Under the pieces are notes generated by a model. That model was not told where the DNA came from and searched no databases. It worked only from the letters and a program-made list of their open reading frames with translations. From positions 1 through 64,000 of the forward strand of contig NZ_BOMQ01000065.1 in the NCBI RefSeq assembly GCF_016862275.1: a stretch of DNA of 64,000 bases, in the 5' to 3' direction. The position numbers were made by a program, and so were the translations under genes. The DNA is from Actinoplanes nipponensis (GTDB taxonomy: Bacteria; Actinomycetota; Actinomycetes; Mycobacteriales; Micromonosporaceae). Shown one piece after another: positions 1-7,815 of this stretch (within the stretch, counting starts at the first letter, position 1; the number at the start of each line of letters is the position of its first letter).

Positions 1-1005
1 ACCCGTCGGGACCGCGATGAGGAAGCTGAGGAAGCTGAAGAACGGCAGCAGCACCTGGCCGGTGACGAACATGTGGTGCGCCCACACGCTCATCGACAGC
101 GCCGCGATCAGCAGGGTCGCGCCGACCAGACCCTTGTAGCCGAACACCGGCTTGCGGCTGAACACCGGGATGACCTCGGTGATGATGCCGAAGAACGGCA
201 GCGCGATGATGTAGACCTCGGGGTGGCCGAAGAACCAGAACAGGTGCTGCCACAGCATCGGGCCGCCGGTGTCCACGTCGAAGACGTGCGCGCCGAGCAC
301 CCGGTCGGCGGCCAGCGCGAACAGCGCGGCGGCCAGGAACGGGAACACCATGATCACGAGCAGGCTGGTGACCAGGATGTTCCAGGTCATGATCGGCATC
401 CGGAACATCGTCATGCCCGGGGCGCGCAGCGTGATGATCGTGGTGATGATGTTGACGCCACCGAGGATGGTGCCCAGGCCGGACAGCGCCAGGCCCACCA
501 CCCACATGTTGCCGCCGATGCCCGGCGAGTGCAGCGAGTTGCTGAGCGGGGTGTACGCGAACCAGCCGAAGTCGGCCGCGCCCCCCGGGGTCAGGAAGCC
601 GCTGATGGTGAGCGTGCCGCCGAACAGGTACAGCCAGTACGCGAACGCGTTGAGCCGCGGGAACGACACGTCGGGCGCGCCGATCTGGATCGGCACCACG
701 AAGTTCGCGAAGGCGAACACGATCGGCGTCGCGAAGAACAGCAGCATGATCGTGCCGTGCATCGTGAACAGCTGGTTGTACTGCTCCGGCGAGAGCACCT
801 GCATGCCCGGGCGGGCCAGCTCGGTGCGCATGAGCAGGGCCATGAATCCGCCGAGGATGTAGAACACGAAGGCCGTGATCATGTACATGATCCCGATCTG
901 CTTCGCGTCCGTCGTCCGCAGGATCCGCGCGAGGGCCGAGCCCTTGACCTGCTGCCGTACCGGCCAAGGCCGGGTCACGATCGGCTTAGGCGCAACGGTC
1001 GTCAC
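1..1005 (-). CDS. ctaD: Cytochrome c oxidase subunit I (N-terminal 335 codons, gene runs off the window)
   Basis: Catalytic haem-copper subunit of the aa3-type terminal oxidase in the plasma membrane; it reduces O2 with electrons from cytochrome c. Translating the minus strand gives a protein that starts [10 protein letters not shown] and is rich in membrane helices. It contains the family motifs [35 protein letters not shown] (first CuB His of the HPEVY motif) and SVWAHHMF (the His pair). The GTG start at 1005 is set by a GGAGG seven bases upstream. The coding frame stays open to base 1, so the C-terminal part (about 220 residues in homologues) lies outside. It is divergent from nothing immediate: a putative terminator of the next gene lies upstream. 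The assignment is certain at family level. Confidence 0.96.
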   Translation of the reverse strand, partial: MTTVAPKPIVTRPWPVRQQVKGSALARILRTTDAKQIGIMYMITAFVFYILGGFMALLMRTELARPGMQVLSPEQYNQLFTMHGTIMLLFFATPIVFAFANFVVPIQIGAPDVSFPRLNAFAYWLYLFGGTLTISGFLTPGGAADFGWFAYTPLSNSLHSPGIGGNMWVVGLALSGLGTILGGVNIITTIITLRAPGMTMFRMPIMTWNILVTSLLVIMVFPFLAAALFALAADRVLGAHVFDVDTGGPMLWQHLFWFFGHPEVYIIALPFFGIITEVIPVFSRKPVFGYKGLVGATLLIAALSMSVWAHHMFVTGQVLLPFFSFLSFLIAVPTG

Positions 1006-1080
1006 GGATAGCCTCCGGTGTCTCGTTCGTCCCACTGCGTACACCCGAGTTCGAAGGCGTACCTCGCAGGCAGAATAGCC

Positions 1081-1101
1081 GCCCGCCGACCCCCGGCGGG
1101 C
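1081..1101 (-). terminator. GC-rich hairpin downstream of the FAD monooxygenase gene
   Basis: A perfect 8-bp inverted repeat (GCCCGCCG / CGGCGGGC) with a 5-base loop, starting 27 bases after the stop codon of the minus-strand monooxygenase gene. There is no clear U-tract, as is common for actinobacterial terminators. It also separates that gene from ctaD. Confidence 0.5.
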
Positions 1102-1128
1102 GCGGGGTGACCAAAGTGCACCCGGGTC

Positions 1129-2238
1129 TCAGAACGGCTCGACGAGTCCCCGGTACTGATCGGCGAAGATCCGTTGACCCCGCCTCCGCAGCATAGGGTC
1201 GCGCTGCGCCGGAGGAACGTCACGGGTCCGGTCCCGTTCGCGGGTGTGCTCCCGGACCTGGGCACAGCGATCCCGTCTGCGCTGCTCATAGGCCCGCAGG
1301 GCGGCCGGCACGTCGTGCGGGGTGGCCTTGAGCACCTCGCCGAGCACCACGGCGTCCTCGAGCGCCATCGCCGCGCCCTGGGCCAGGGTCGGCGCGGTGG
1401 CGTGGGCCGCGTCGCCGACCAGCAGCACCGGGCCCCTCGTCCAGCCGTCCAGCACGACCTCGTCGGTGCGGGCGACCTGCACTTTCTCCATCGCGGCGAG
1501 GACGGCCGGCACCGCGCCGCCGAAGTCGGCGAACAGCTCCCGCACGTGCGCGAGCGGGTCCGGCGGGTTCGGCGTCCCGGGATCGACCGTCTCGTCCGCG
1601 TGCACGTACAGCCGCCGCCCACCCATCGGCATCGCGACGAACTGGGAACGCCGGCCGAGCAGACAGGTCCAGTCGCTGAGGGACGGGCCGCCGCTGACCA
1701 CGCTGCGGTAGACGATCTGGCCGGTGGGGACCGCCGCCGCGCCGAGCCCGGCCTTGGCCCGGATCGTGGAACGCCGCCCGTCCGCGCCGATCACCAGGTC
1801 GTACTCGGCGATGGCGCCGTCGCCGAACTCGACCTTGACCCCGCCGTCGACGATCTCCAGCTCGCGGACCGCGGTGTCGTATCTCACCTCGCCGCCGACG
1901 CTGGTGAGCAGGACCTGCTGCAGGTCGGCCCGGGAGAGCGCGCGGCTCTCGCCGACGCCCGCCCACAACGCCGCGAGGTCGACCTCGAACAGCTCGTCGC
2001 CGGCGGAATCCTGGAACACCTGCCGGAAGATCAGGTCGCCGAGGGGGCGCAGCGGGGCGTCGAGGCCGAGCTGGCGGATGGCCCGCGACGCGTTGCCCGG
2101 CAGGAAGATGCCGGCGCCCGGGACGGTGGTGGCGGGCAGCTCCTCGACCACGTCGGGCCGGAAGCCCGCGACCCGCAGACCCCGGGCCGCCGCGAGGCCG
2201 CTGATGCCGGCGCCCACTACGAGGATGCGCAAGGTCAT
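1129..2238 (-). CDS. FAD-dependent monooxygenase (aromatic-ring hydroxylase type)
   Basis: 369-aa flavoprotein of the PHBH/UbiH-like class, which uses NAD(P)H and O2 to hydroxylate a small, often aromatic, substrate. Visible motifs are the N-terminal Rossmann GAGISGLAAARGL for FAD, the middle GADGRRSTIR (DG fingerprint), and the C-terminal LLVGDAAHATAPTLAQGAA (GD motif). Length is typical for single-domain members (about 370-400 aa). No signal peptide, so cytosolic. It is transcribed alone on the minus strand, divergent from the VOC gene. The substrate cannot be told from sequence; antibiotic-modifying or catabolic roles are both possible. Confidence 0.88.
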   Translation of the reverse strand: MTLRILVVGAGISGLAAARGLRVAGFRPDVVEELPATTVPGAGIFLPGNASRAIRQLGLDAPLRPLGDLIFRQVFQDSAGDELFEVDLAALWAGVGESRALSRADLQQVLLTSVGGEVRYDTAVRELEIVDGGVKVEFGDGAIAEYDLVIGADGRRSTIRAKAGLGAAAVPTGQIVYRSVVSGGPSLSDWTCLLGRRSQFVAMPMGGRRLYVHADETVDPGTPNPPDPLAHVRELFADFGGAVPAVLAAMEKVQVARTDEVVLDGWTRGPVLLVGDAAHATAPTLAQGAAMALEDAVVLGEVLKATPHDVPAALRAYEQRRRDRCAQVREHTRERDRTRDVPPAQRDPMLRRRGQRIFADQYRGLVEPF

Positions 2239-2379
2239 CGCGGCAACGCCTCCGAGGGGTGGTCGATACGCGTCGGAGCCAAGACACTACAGGCCGCCAC
2301 CGGAGCGCGAAAGTCGCGATCATGGGTGCGTCCGAATTGTTCAAGACGGGCGCTTCGGGTCACGCCTAGCGTCGCTGCC

Positions 2380-2784
2380 ATGGCACCTACCTTCGCTGCG
2401 ATCGGCCTCACAGTGGCCGACATGGGCAAGTCACTCGCGTTCTACCGCCGGCTGGGCATCGGTTTCCCGGCCGGCGCCGACCAGGAACCGCACGTCGAGG
2501 CGGAACTCGCCGGCGGGCTCCGGCTGCTGGTCGACACGCACGAGACGATGCGCTCCTTCGACCCGTCCTTCACGCCGCACCCGGGCGGCACGCTGGCCTT
2601 CCGCTGCGCGGACCCGGCCGAGGTGGACCGGACCCACGCGGAGCTGGTCGGCGCGGGTCACCGCTCGCACCTAGCGCCCTGGGATGCGCCGTGGGGACAG
2701 CGCTACGCCGTCGTGCTGGACCCGGACGGGACCTTCATCGACCTGTTCGCCCCGCTGCCCGGCGGCAACCGCGAGCCCGGCTAG
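2380..2784 (+). CDS. VOC (glyoxalase/bleomycin resistance/dioxygenase) superfamily protein
   Basis: 134-aa protein with the vicinal-oxygen-chelate fold signature: an N-terminal AAIGLTVADMGKSLAFYRRL beta-alpha unit and a C-terminal VVLDPDGTFIDLFAPL strand ending in the conserved E/D-containing motif. One protein carries two beta-alpha-beta-beta-beta modules, as in small glyoxalase-like enzymes. The ATG at 2380 is chosen because homologous sequence begins there; the open frame extends far upstream only as antisense to the monooxygenase. It ends 4 bases inside the stop region of the convergent AraC gene. Specific substrate unknown. Confidence 0.8.
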   Translation: MAPTFAAIGLTVADMGKSLAFYRRLGIGFPAGADQEPHVEAELAGGLRLLVDTHETMRSFDPSFTPHPGGTLAFRCADPAEVDRTHAELVGAGHRSHLAPWDAPWGQRYAVVLDPDGTFIDLFAPLPGGNREPG

Positions 2785-3446
2785 CCGACCAGCTCACCCA
2801 GCGGCACCCCGGCCAGCGCCCGCACGTCCCGCGAGAGATGGGCCTGGTCGGCGTAGCCCGCCGACACCGAGACCTCGGCGAACGGGCGGCCGGCGCGGGC
2901 CAGGGCCACGGCCCGCTGCAACCGCAGGATCCGGGCGAGCGTCTTGGGGCCGTACCCGAAGCTGCTCCGGCACCGTCGTTGCAGGTGGCGCGGGCTGAGG
3001 CCGCACCGGTCGGCGATCGCGCCGACCGGGCGGCCGGCCCGGGCGGCGGCCGCCACCGCCACCATCGCCCGGTCCGGTTCCTGCCAGCGCCGGAGCGCGA
3101 ACGCCTCCAGCGCGGCGACGGGATCCGCCGCCTCGGCCACCGCACGCGCCTCCGCCGCCGGACACACCGCGTCGAGCGGCACCTGCTGATCGGTGAGCTC
3201 ATCGGCCGGGACGCCCAGCACGCCCGGGCCCGTCCCGGCGGCGAAGCGCAGGGCGGCGAACCGGGCGCCCGGCGGGGCCGTGCCGAGCTGAGCGGTGGTG
3301 TCCGGGCCCGCGATGAAGACCGAGCCCTCGTGCCAGATCAGGTCGAGGCAGCCGTCGGGCAGGATCCGCTTGACCGGCCGGCCCGGCGGCACCGTGCTGC
3401 GCCAGGCGACGACGTGCGGGAGCTGCGCGGCCCATTCGACGTACAT
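2781..3446 (-). CDS. AraC-family transcriptional regulator
   Basis: 221-aa regulator. The N-terminal half (starting MYVEWAAQLPHVVAWRS) carries the DUF6597-like ligand/sensor module with PDGCLDLIWHEG and AGPDTTA, common in actinobacterial AraC proteins. The C-terminal half has two helix-turn-helices (IADRCGLSPRHLQRRCRSSF and VSVSAGYADQAHLSRDVRAL). It probably controls a neighbouring gene, with the convergent VOC gene (4-bp overlap of stops) or the divergent ligase-like gene as candidates. The ATG at 3446 is preferred because the frame upstream reads through the ligase-like gene. Inducer unknown. Confidence 0.85.
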   Translation of the reverse strand: MYVEWAAQLPHVVAWRSTVPPGRPVKRILPDGCLDLIWHEGSVFIAGPDTTAQLGTAPPGARFAALRFAAGTGPGVLGVPADELTDQQVPLDAVCPAAEARAVAEAADPVAALEAFALRRWQEPDRAMVAVAAAARAGRPVGAIADRCGLSPRHLQRRCRSSFGYGPKTLARILRLQRAVALARAGRPFAEVSVSAGYADQAHLSRDVRALAGVPLGELVG

Positions 3447-3519
3447 GGGCCGACCCTGACACGAGGGTGTGACAACTTCTCCGAATGACAACCGTGTAAC
3501 TCGGGCGGACAATTGGCCC

Positions 3520-4587
3520 GTGACCGACCAGCTGGAGGAGTACCGGCGCAAGCGAGACGCCCGGCGTACCCCGGAGCCCGTGCCCCGCGGCCGACCCCGG
3601 CCGAGCAGCGGCGACAGGTTCGTCATCCAGCAGCACCACGCCCGCAGCCTGCACTGGGACGTCCGGCTGGAGCGCGACGGCGTGCTGGTCTCGTTCGCCG
3701 TCCCGCGCGGGCTGCCGCGCGACCGGGGCCGCAACAACCTGGCCAAACACACCGAGGACCACCCGCTGGAGTACCTCACCTTCGCGGGCGAGATCCCGGC
3801 CGGCGAGTACGGCGGGGGCCGGATGTCGATCCACGATCACGGCACCTACTCCAGCGACAAGTGGCGCGACGACGAGATCGGCGTCACCTTCCACGGCGAG
3901 CGCACCAACGGCCGGTACGTCTTCTTCCGGACCGGCGGCAACGACTGGATGGTCCGCCGGATGGACCCGCCCGAGCCCGGCTGGCAGGCCATGCCCGAGA
4001 CCGTCGAGCCCATGCTGGCGGTCCGGTCCGCCGGGCTGCCGCCCGACGACGAGGACTGGGGGTACGAGCTGAGCTGGGCCGGCCGCCGCATCCTGGGGTA
4101 CGTCTCCGGTGGCCGGGTCCGGCTCGCCGCGGCCGACGGCACGGACGTGACGTCGTGGTACCCGGAGTTGCGGCCGCTGGGCGAGGCGCTGGCCCCGCTG
4201 GAAGCCGTACTGGACGGCGAGATCGTCGCCTTCGACGGCGCCCGGATCGCGCCCGAGCTGCTGGAACGCCGCAAGGCGCCGCGGGACTCGGCGGCCGCGC
4301 GCCGGGCCGCCGAGCGGACGCCGGTGCAGTTCCTGGCGTACGACCTGCTCTGGCTGGAAGGGCATTCCACCGTCGAGCTGGTCCGCTACGCCGAGCGCCG
4401 GGAGTTGCTCGACGGGCTGAACGTCAGCGGCGACCACTGGCAGACCCCGCCGTACTTCCCGGGCGGCGGCTCGTTCGCGCTCGACACCGCCCGGGCCCAG
4501 GGCCTGCCCGGCGTCGTCGCGAAGCGCCTGGACTCGCCCTACCTGCCGGGCCGCCGCAGCCGGCTGTGGCTCTCGATCGACGCCTGA
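3520..4587 (+). CDS. LigD-like 3'-phosphoesterase plus catalytically degraded ATP-dependent ligase domain
   Basis: 355 aa. Residues about 35-150 match the LigD phosphoesterase domain (HHARSLHWDVRLE, VPRGLPRDRGRNN, GEIPAGEYGGG), which trims 3' ends in bacterial non-homologous end joining. The rest aligns with the adenylation/OB parts of LigD-type ligases: PMLAV, VLDGEIVAF (motif III), AYDLLWLEG and GVVAKRLDSPYLPGRRS (motif IV). The nucleotidyl-acceptor lysine motif KWDG is replaced by ELSWAGRR, and the motif V lysines are replaced by LWLSI. So it should not self-adenylate: a pseudo-ligase or end-binding/processing protein. GTG at 3520 (VTDQLEEYRRKRD) is preferred; GTG at 3469 is an alternative. 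It stands alone; no Ku gene is in the window. Confidence 0.8.
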   Translation: MTDQLEEYRRKRDARRTPEPVPRGRPRPSSGDRFVIQQHHARSLHWDVRLERDGVLVSFAVPRGLPRDRGRNNLAKHTEDHPLEYLTFAGEIPAGEYGGGRMSIHDHGTYSSDKWRDDEIGVTFHGERTNGRYVFFRTGGNDWMVRRMDPPEPGWQAMPETVEPMLAVRSAGLPPDDEDWGYELSWAGRRILGYVSGGRVRLAAADGTDVTSWYPELRPLGEALAPLEAVLDGEIVAFDGARIAPELLERRKAPRDSAAARRAAERTPVQFLAYDLLWLEGHSTVELVRYAERRELLDGLNVSGDHWQTPPYFPGGGSFALDTARAQGLPGVVAKRLDSPYLPGRRSRLWLSIDA

Positions 4588-4588
4588 A

Positions 4589-4623
4589 TCCCGGCCGCCG
4601 TTTTTCTTCAGCGGGGGCCGGGA
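4589..4623 (+). terminator. Inverted repeat just after the LigD-like gene
   Basis: TCCCGGCC and GGCCGGGA form an 8-bp stem beginning two bases after the stop codon. The 19-base loop contains a run of five T. A plausible transcription terminator ahead of the next gene. Confidence 0.4.
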
Positions 4624-4675
4624 CAGCCGATCGAGCTGGTTTACCGATCCCGGCGGCGGAAAGGGCTAGAGACAG

Positions 4676-6067
4676 ATGCATCGCCCGAAGCTCGTTCCAC
4701 CCAGCGCTGTGAAGACGGATATGTCTGCTGACCTCTGGAACTCCGCCGTCCGAGTCCTCGAGACCAACTGGTCCACCGATCACATGGTGCCCTCGCGGGG
4801 CCTGTACCCGCACCAGTGGAGCTGGGACACCGCCTTCATCGCCGTGGGGCTGGCCTCGGTCAACCCGACCCGGGCCTGGCGCGACCTGCGCAGCCTGTTC
4901 GCGGCCCAGTGGCCCGACGGCCGGGTGCCGCACATCGTCTTCGACCCGCGGACCGCGGAGGACGACTACTTCCCCGGGCCGGGCTTCTGGGACGTCCCCG
5001 CGTACGGCGGCCGCCCCGCCCGCGGCAGCACCGGCCTCGTGCAGCCGCCGCTGCACGCGGTCGCCGCGTGGGAGGTCTACCGCCGGGCCGTGGCGCACGG
5101 CGCCGTCTGCGCCCGCGAGTCCGGCGAGCAGCTCGCCTGGCTCTACCCCCGCCTGGTCGCCCAGCAGGAGTATCTGACCGGCCGGCGGGACGCCGGCGGC
5201 GACGGCCTGGCCAGCGTCGTGCACCCGTGGGAGTCGGGCCTGGACAACAGCCCGTCCTGGGACGCGGCCCTGGCGGCCGTGCCGGCCGACCCGGCGCTGC
5301 TGGAGCGCTTCCGGCGGCGGGACATCGAGAACGCGGACGCGGCGCACCGGCCCACCGACATCGACTACGCCCGGTACGTCGGCCTGGCGGCCGGCTACCG
5401 CGACGGCGGCTACGCGGACACGGCCCTGGCCCACCGCCACGGCTTCGTGGTCGAGTGCCCGTCGTTCAACGCGATCCTCGCGGCGGCCGAGCTGGCCCTG
5501 GTGCAGATCGCCAAGGTCGTCGGCGCCGATCCCGCGCAGCACCGGGAACGGGCGCGACGGATCACCACGGCCATCTCGGGGCACCTGTTCGACCCGGCGA
5601 CCCGCACGTTCCGGTCCCGCGACGTGCGTACCCGTACCCTCAGCCCGGCCCGGTGCATCAACGGCCTGATGCCGCTGCTGCTGCCCGACCTGCCCGCCGG
5701 GCAGGCGCGGGCGATCATGGCCGAGGCCCGGTCGGCACGCTTCGGCCTGCCGGCGCAGACCGGCCTGCCGCTGCCCAGCTACGACCGGACGGCCACCGAC
5801 TTCGACCCGCTGCGCTACTGGCGCGGGCCGATCTGGATCAACGCGAACTGGCTGCTGCGGCGCGGCATGCTGGTGCACGGCTTCCGGGACGAGGCCGAGG
5901 AGCTGCGGCTGGCGATGATCCGCCTGGTGCACGCCTCCGGGCACTTCGAGTACTACCACCCGCGGACCGGCGCGGGCATCGGCGCCCCGGCGTTCAGCTG
6001 GACCGCCGCCCTGGCGCTGGACCTGCTCGCCGACCGCAGCGTGCCGGCCTACGCCCGGGCCGCCTGA
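4676..6067 (+). CDS. MGH1-like glycoside hydrolase (GH63, mannosyl/glucosylglycerate hydrolase type)
   Basis: 463 aa, an (alpha/alpha)6-barrel glycosidase of the mannosylglycerate/glucosylglycerate hydrolase group, which releases glyceric acid and sugar from compatible solutes. Supporting motifs are YPHQWSWDTAFIAVGLA near the N-terminus, HPWESGLDNSPSWD (contains the expected catalytic-acid Asp region), YWRGPIWINANWLLRRG, and GHFEYYHPRTG (contains the expected general-base Glu). Length fits the family (about 450 aa). No signal peptide, so intracellular. ATG at 4676 is weakly preceded by AGAGA; ATG at 4721 (MSADLWNSAV) is an alternative. Substrate assignment is inference from the family. Confidence 0.78.
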   Translation: MHRPKLVPPSAVKTDMSADLWNSAVRVLETNWSTDHMVPSRGLYPHQWSWDTAFIAVGLASVNPTRAWRDLRSLFAAQWPDGRVPHIVFDPRTAEDDYFPGPGFWDVPAYGGRPARGSTGLVQPPLHAVAAWEVYRRAVAHGAVCARESGEQLAWLYPRLVAQQEYLTGRRDAGGDGLASVVHPWESGLDNSPSWDAALAAVPADPALLERFRRRDIENADAAHRPTDIDYARYVGLAAGYRDGGYADTALAHRHGFVVECPSFNAILAAAELALVQIAKVVGADPAQHRERARRITTAISGHLFDPATRTFRSRDVRTRTLSPARCINGLMPLLLPDLPAGQARAIMAEARSARFGLPAQTGLPLPSYDRTATDFDPLRYWRGPIWINANWLLRRGMLVHGFRDEAEELRLAMIRLVHASGHFEYYHPRTGAGIGAPAFSWTAALALDLLADRSVPAYARAA

Positions 6068-6071
6068 GCCC

Positions 6072-6665
6072 TCAGAAGACCTCCGCCCGCACGGTCGTGT
6101 CCGCGCCGTGGCCGGTGTGCACCACGGTCTCGGGCGGCAGCGTGAGCAGCCGCTCGCGGATCGAGCGCTCGATCGTCGGGCGGTCGCTGTACGAGCGGCC
6201 GGTGGCGCCCGGACCGCCCTGGAACAGGGTGTCACCGGTGAAGACGCAGCCCAGGGCGGGGGCGTAGAGGCAGACCGCGCCGGGGCTGTGCCCGGGCGTG
6301 TGCAGCACCCGCAGCGTCCCGCCGGCGACAGCGATCTCGTCGCCGTCGGCCAGCGGCGCCGGCATCGGCTCACCGGGGTGCACGAGCTTCCACAGCACCT
6401 CCTCCTCGGGGTGCAGGAGCATCGGCGCGCCCGTCTGCCGGGCCAGCTCGGGAGCCACCCGTACGTGATCATCGTGGGCGTGGGTGAGCACGATGGCGAC
6501 GACCCGCCGGCCGGAGACCGCGTCGAGGATGGCCCGGACGTCGTGCGGAGCGTCGATGACCACGCACTCCCGGTCGTCGCCGACCACCCAGACGTTGTTG
6601 TCGACGTCGAACGTCTCGCCGTCCAGCGAGAAGGTCCCGTGGGTGACCGCGTGATCGACCCGCAT
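6072..6665 (-). CDS. MBL-fold metallohydrolase linked to mycothiol-dependent formaldehyde oxidation
   Basis: 197 aa metallo-beta-lactamase-fold hydrolase. The zinc-binding motif is LTHAHDDHVRVA, with further metal-ligand motifs HTPGHSPGAV, FTGDTLF and VHTGHGADTT. Its ATG overlaps the TGA of the upstream dehydrogenase by one base (TGATG), so translation is coupled. In mycobacteria the same pair is found (mscR followed by an MBL gene). By that context it probably hydrolyses the S-formylmycothiol product or another mycothiol thioester, though this has to be inferred. Cytosolic. Confidence 0.85.
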   Translation of the reverse strand: MRVDHAVTHGTFSLDGETFDVDNNVWVVGDDRECVVIDAPHDVRAILDAVSGRRVVAIVLTHAHDDHVRVAPELARQTGAPMLLHPEEEVLWKLVHPGEPMPAPLADGDEIAVAGGTLRVLHTPGHSPGAVCLYAPALGCVFTGDTLFQGGPGATGRSYSDRPTIERSIRERLLTLPPETVVHTGHGADTTVRAEVF

Positions 6666-7759
6666 CAGAAGAGCACCACCGAACGCAGCACGCCGCCCTT
6701 GTGCATCTTGGCGAAGGCCTCCTCGACCTGGTCCAGGCGGATCTCCTCCGAGACGAACGCGTCCAGGTCGATCCGGCCCTGCAGGTAGAGCTCGGTCAGC
6801 ATCGGGAAGTCGCGGGTCGGCAGGCAGTCGCCGTACCAGCTGCTCTTGAGCGCCCCACCGCGGCCGAAGACGTCCAGCAGCGGCAGCTCGACCGTCATCT
6901 CCGGGGTCGGCACACCGACCAGGACGACCGTCCCGGCCAGGTCGCGGGCGTAGAACGCCTGCTTGTACGTCTCCGGGCGGCCGACCGCCTCGACCACCAC
7001 GTCGGCCCCGTGGCCACCGGTCAGCTCCTGCACGGCGGCCACCACGTCCTTGTCCCGCGCGTTGACGGTGTGCGTCGCGCCGAACTTGCGGGCCCACTCG
7101 AGCTTCTGCTCGTCGGTGTCGACGGCGATGATCGTGGTTGCGCCGGCCAGCGCGGCGCCCACGATCGCGCCGTCGCCGACCCCGCCGCAGCCGATCACGG
7201 CCACCGAGTCGCCGCGGGTGACCCCGCCGGTGTTGATCGCCGCGCCGATGCCGGCCATCACGCCGCAGCCGAGCAGGCCGACGGCGGCGGGCCGGGCCCG
7301 CGGGTCGACCTTGGTGCACTGGCCGGCGTGCACCAGCGTCTTCTCCACGAACGCGCCGATGCCCAGCGCGGGCGAGAGCTCGGTGCCGTCCTCGAGCGTC
7401 ATCTTCTGCGCCGCGTTGTGCGTGTTGAAGCAGTACCACGGCTTGCCCTTGCGGCAGGCGCGGCAGTCGCCGCAGACCGCGCGCCAGTTCAGCACCACGA
7501 AGTCGCCCGGCGCCACGTCGGTGACCCCGGCGCCGACCGACTCGACGATCCCGGCGGCCTCGTGGCCGAGCAGGAACGGGAAGTCGTCGTTGATGCCGCC
7601 CTCGCGGTAGTGCAGGTCGGTGTGGCAGACCCCGCAGGCCTGGATCTTGACCACGGCCTCGCCGGGGCCGGGATCCGGCACGATGATCGTGGCAACTTCG
7701 ACTGGCGCGCCCTTCGCCCGGGCGATGACTCCGTTGACTCGCTGGCTCATGGTTCCCAC
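6665..7759 (-). CDS. mscR: S-(hydroxymethyl)mycothiol dehydrogenase (zinc alcohol dehydrogenase family)
   Basis: 364 aa medium-chain zinc dehydrogenase that oxidises the formaldehyde-mycothiol adduct with NAD+. Catalytic zinc ligands are in [11 protein letters not shown] and LGHEAAG. The structural zinc has the four-cysteine lobe [15 protein letters not shown], and the cofactor loop is [13 protein letters not shown]. The sequence closely follows the actinobacterial mycothiol-dependent class III-like enzymes. The GTG at 7759 (MGTMSQRV) is favoured because GGAGG sits seven bases upstream; the ATG at 7750 would be 16 bases from it. It is the first gene of an operon with the MBL hydrolase and is evidence that the host makes mycothiol. 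Confidence 0.92.
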   Translation of the reverse strand: MGTMSQRVNGVIARAKGAPVEVATIIVPDPGPGEAVVKIQACGVCHTDLHYREGGINDDFPFLLGHEAAGIVESVGAGVTDVAPGDFVVLNWRAVCGDCRACRKGKPWYCFNTHNAAQKMTLEDGTELSPALGIGAFVEKTLVHAGQCTKVDPRARPAAVGLLGCGVMAGIGAAINTGGVTRGDSVAVIGCGGVGDGAIVGAALAGATTIIAVDTDEQKLEWARKFGATHTVNARDKDVVAAVQELTGGHGADVVVEAVGRPETYKQAFYARDLAGTVVLVGVPTPEMTVELPLLDVFGRGGALKSSWYGDCLPTRDFPMLTELYLQGRIDLDAFVSEEIRLDQVEEAFAKMHKGGVLRSVVLF

Positions 7760-7815
7760 CTTCTCACCTCCGGCTCGGCGCGCGTTCTGTCGGACCCAGG
7801 TTCTAAGTTGGGCAG

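Noticed and set aside
73-1011. Long Arg/His-rich open frames on the + strand over the first kilobase
   Set aside because: They are antisense to ctaD, whose motifs are clear on the minus strand; high GC opens many shadow frames.
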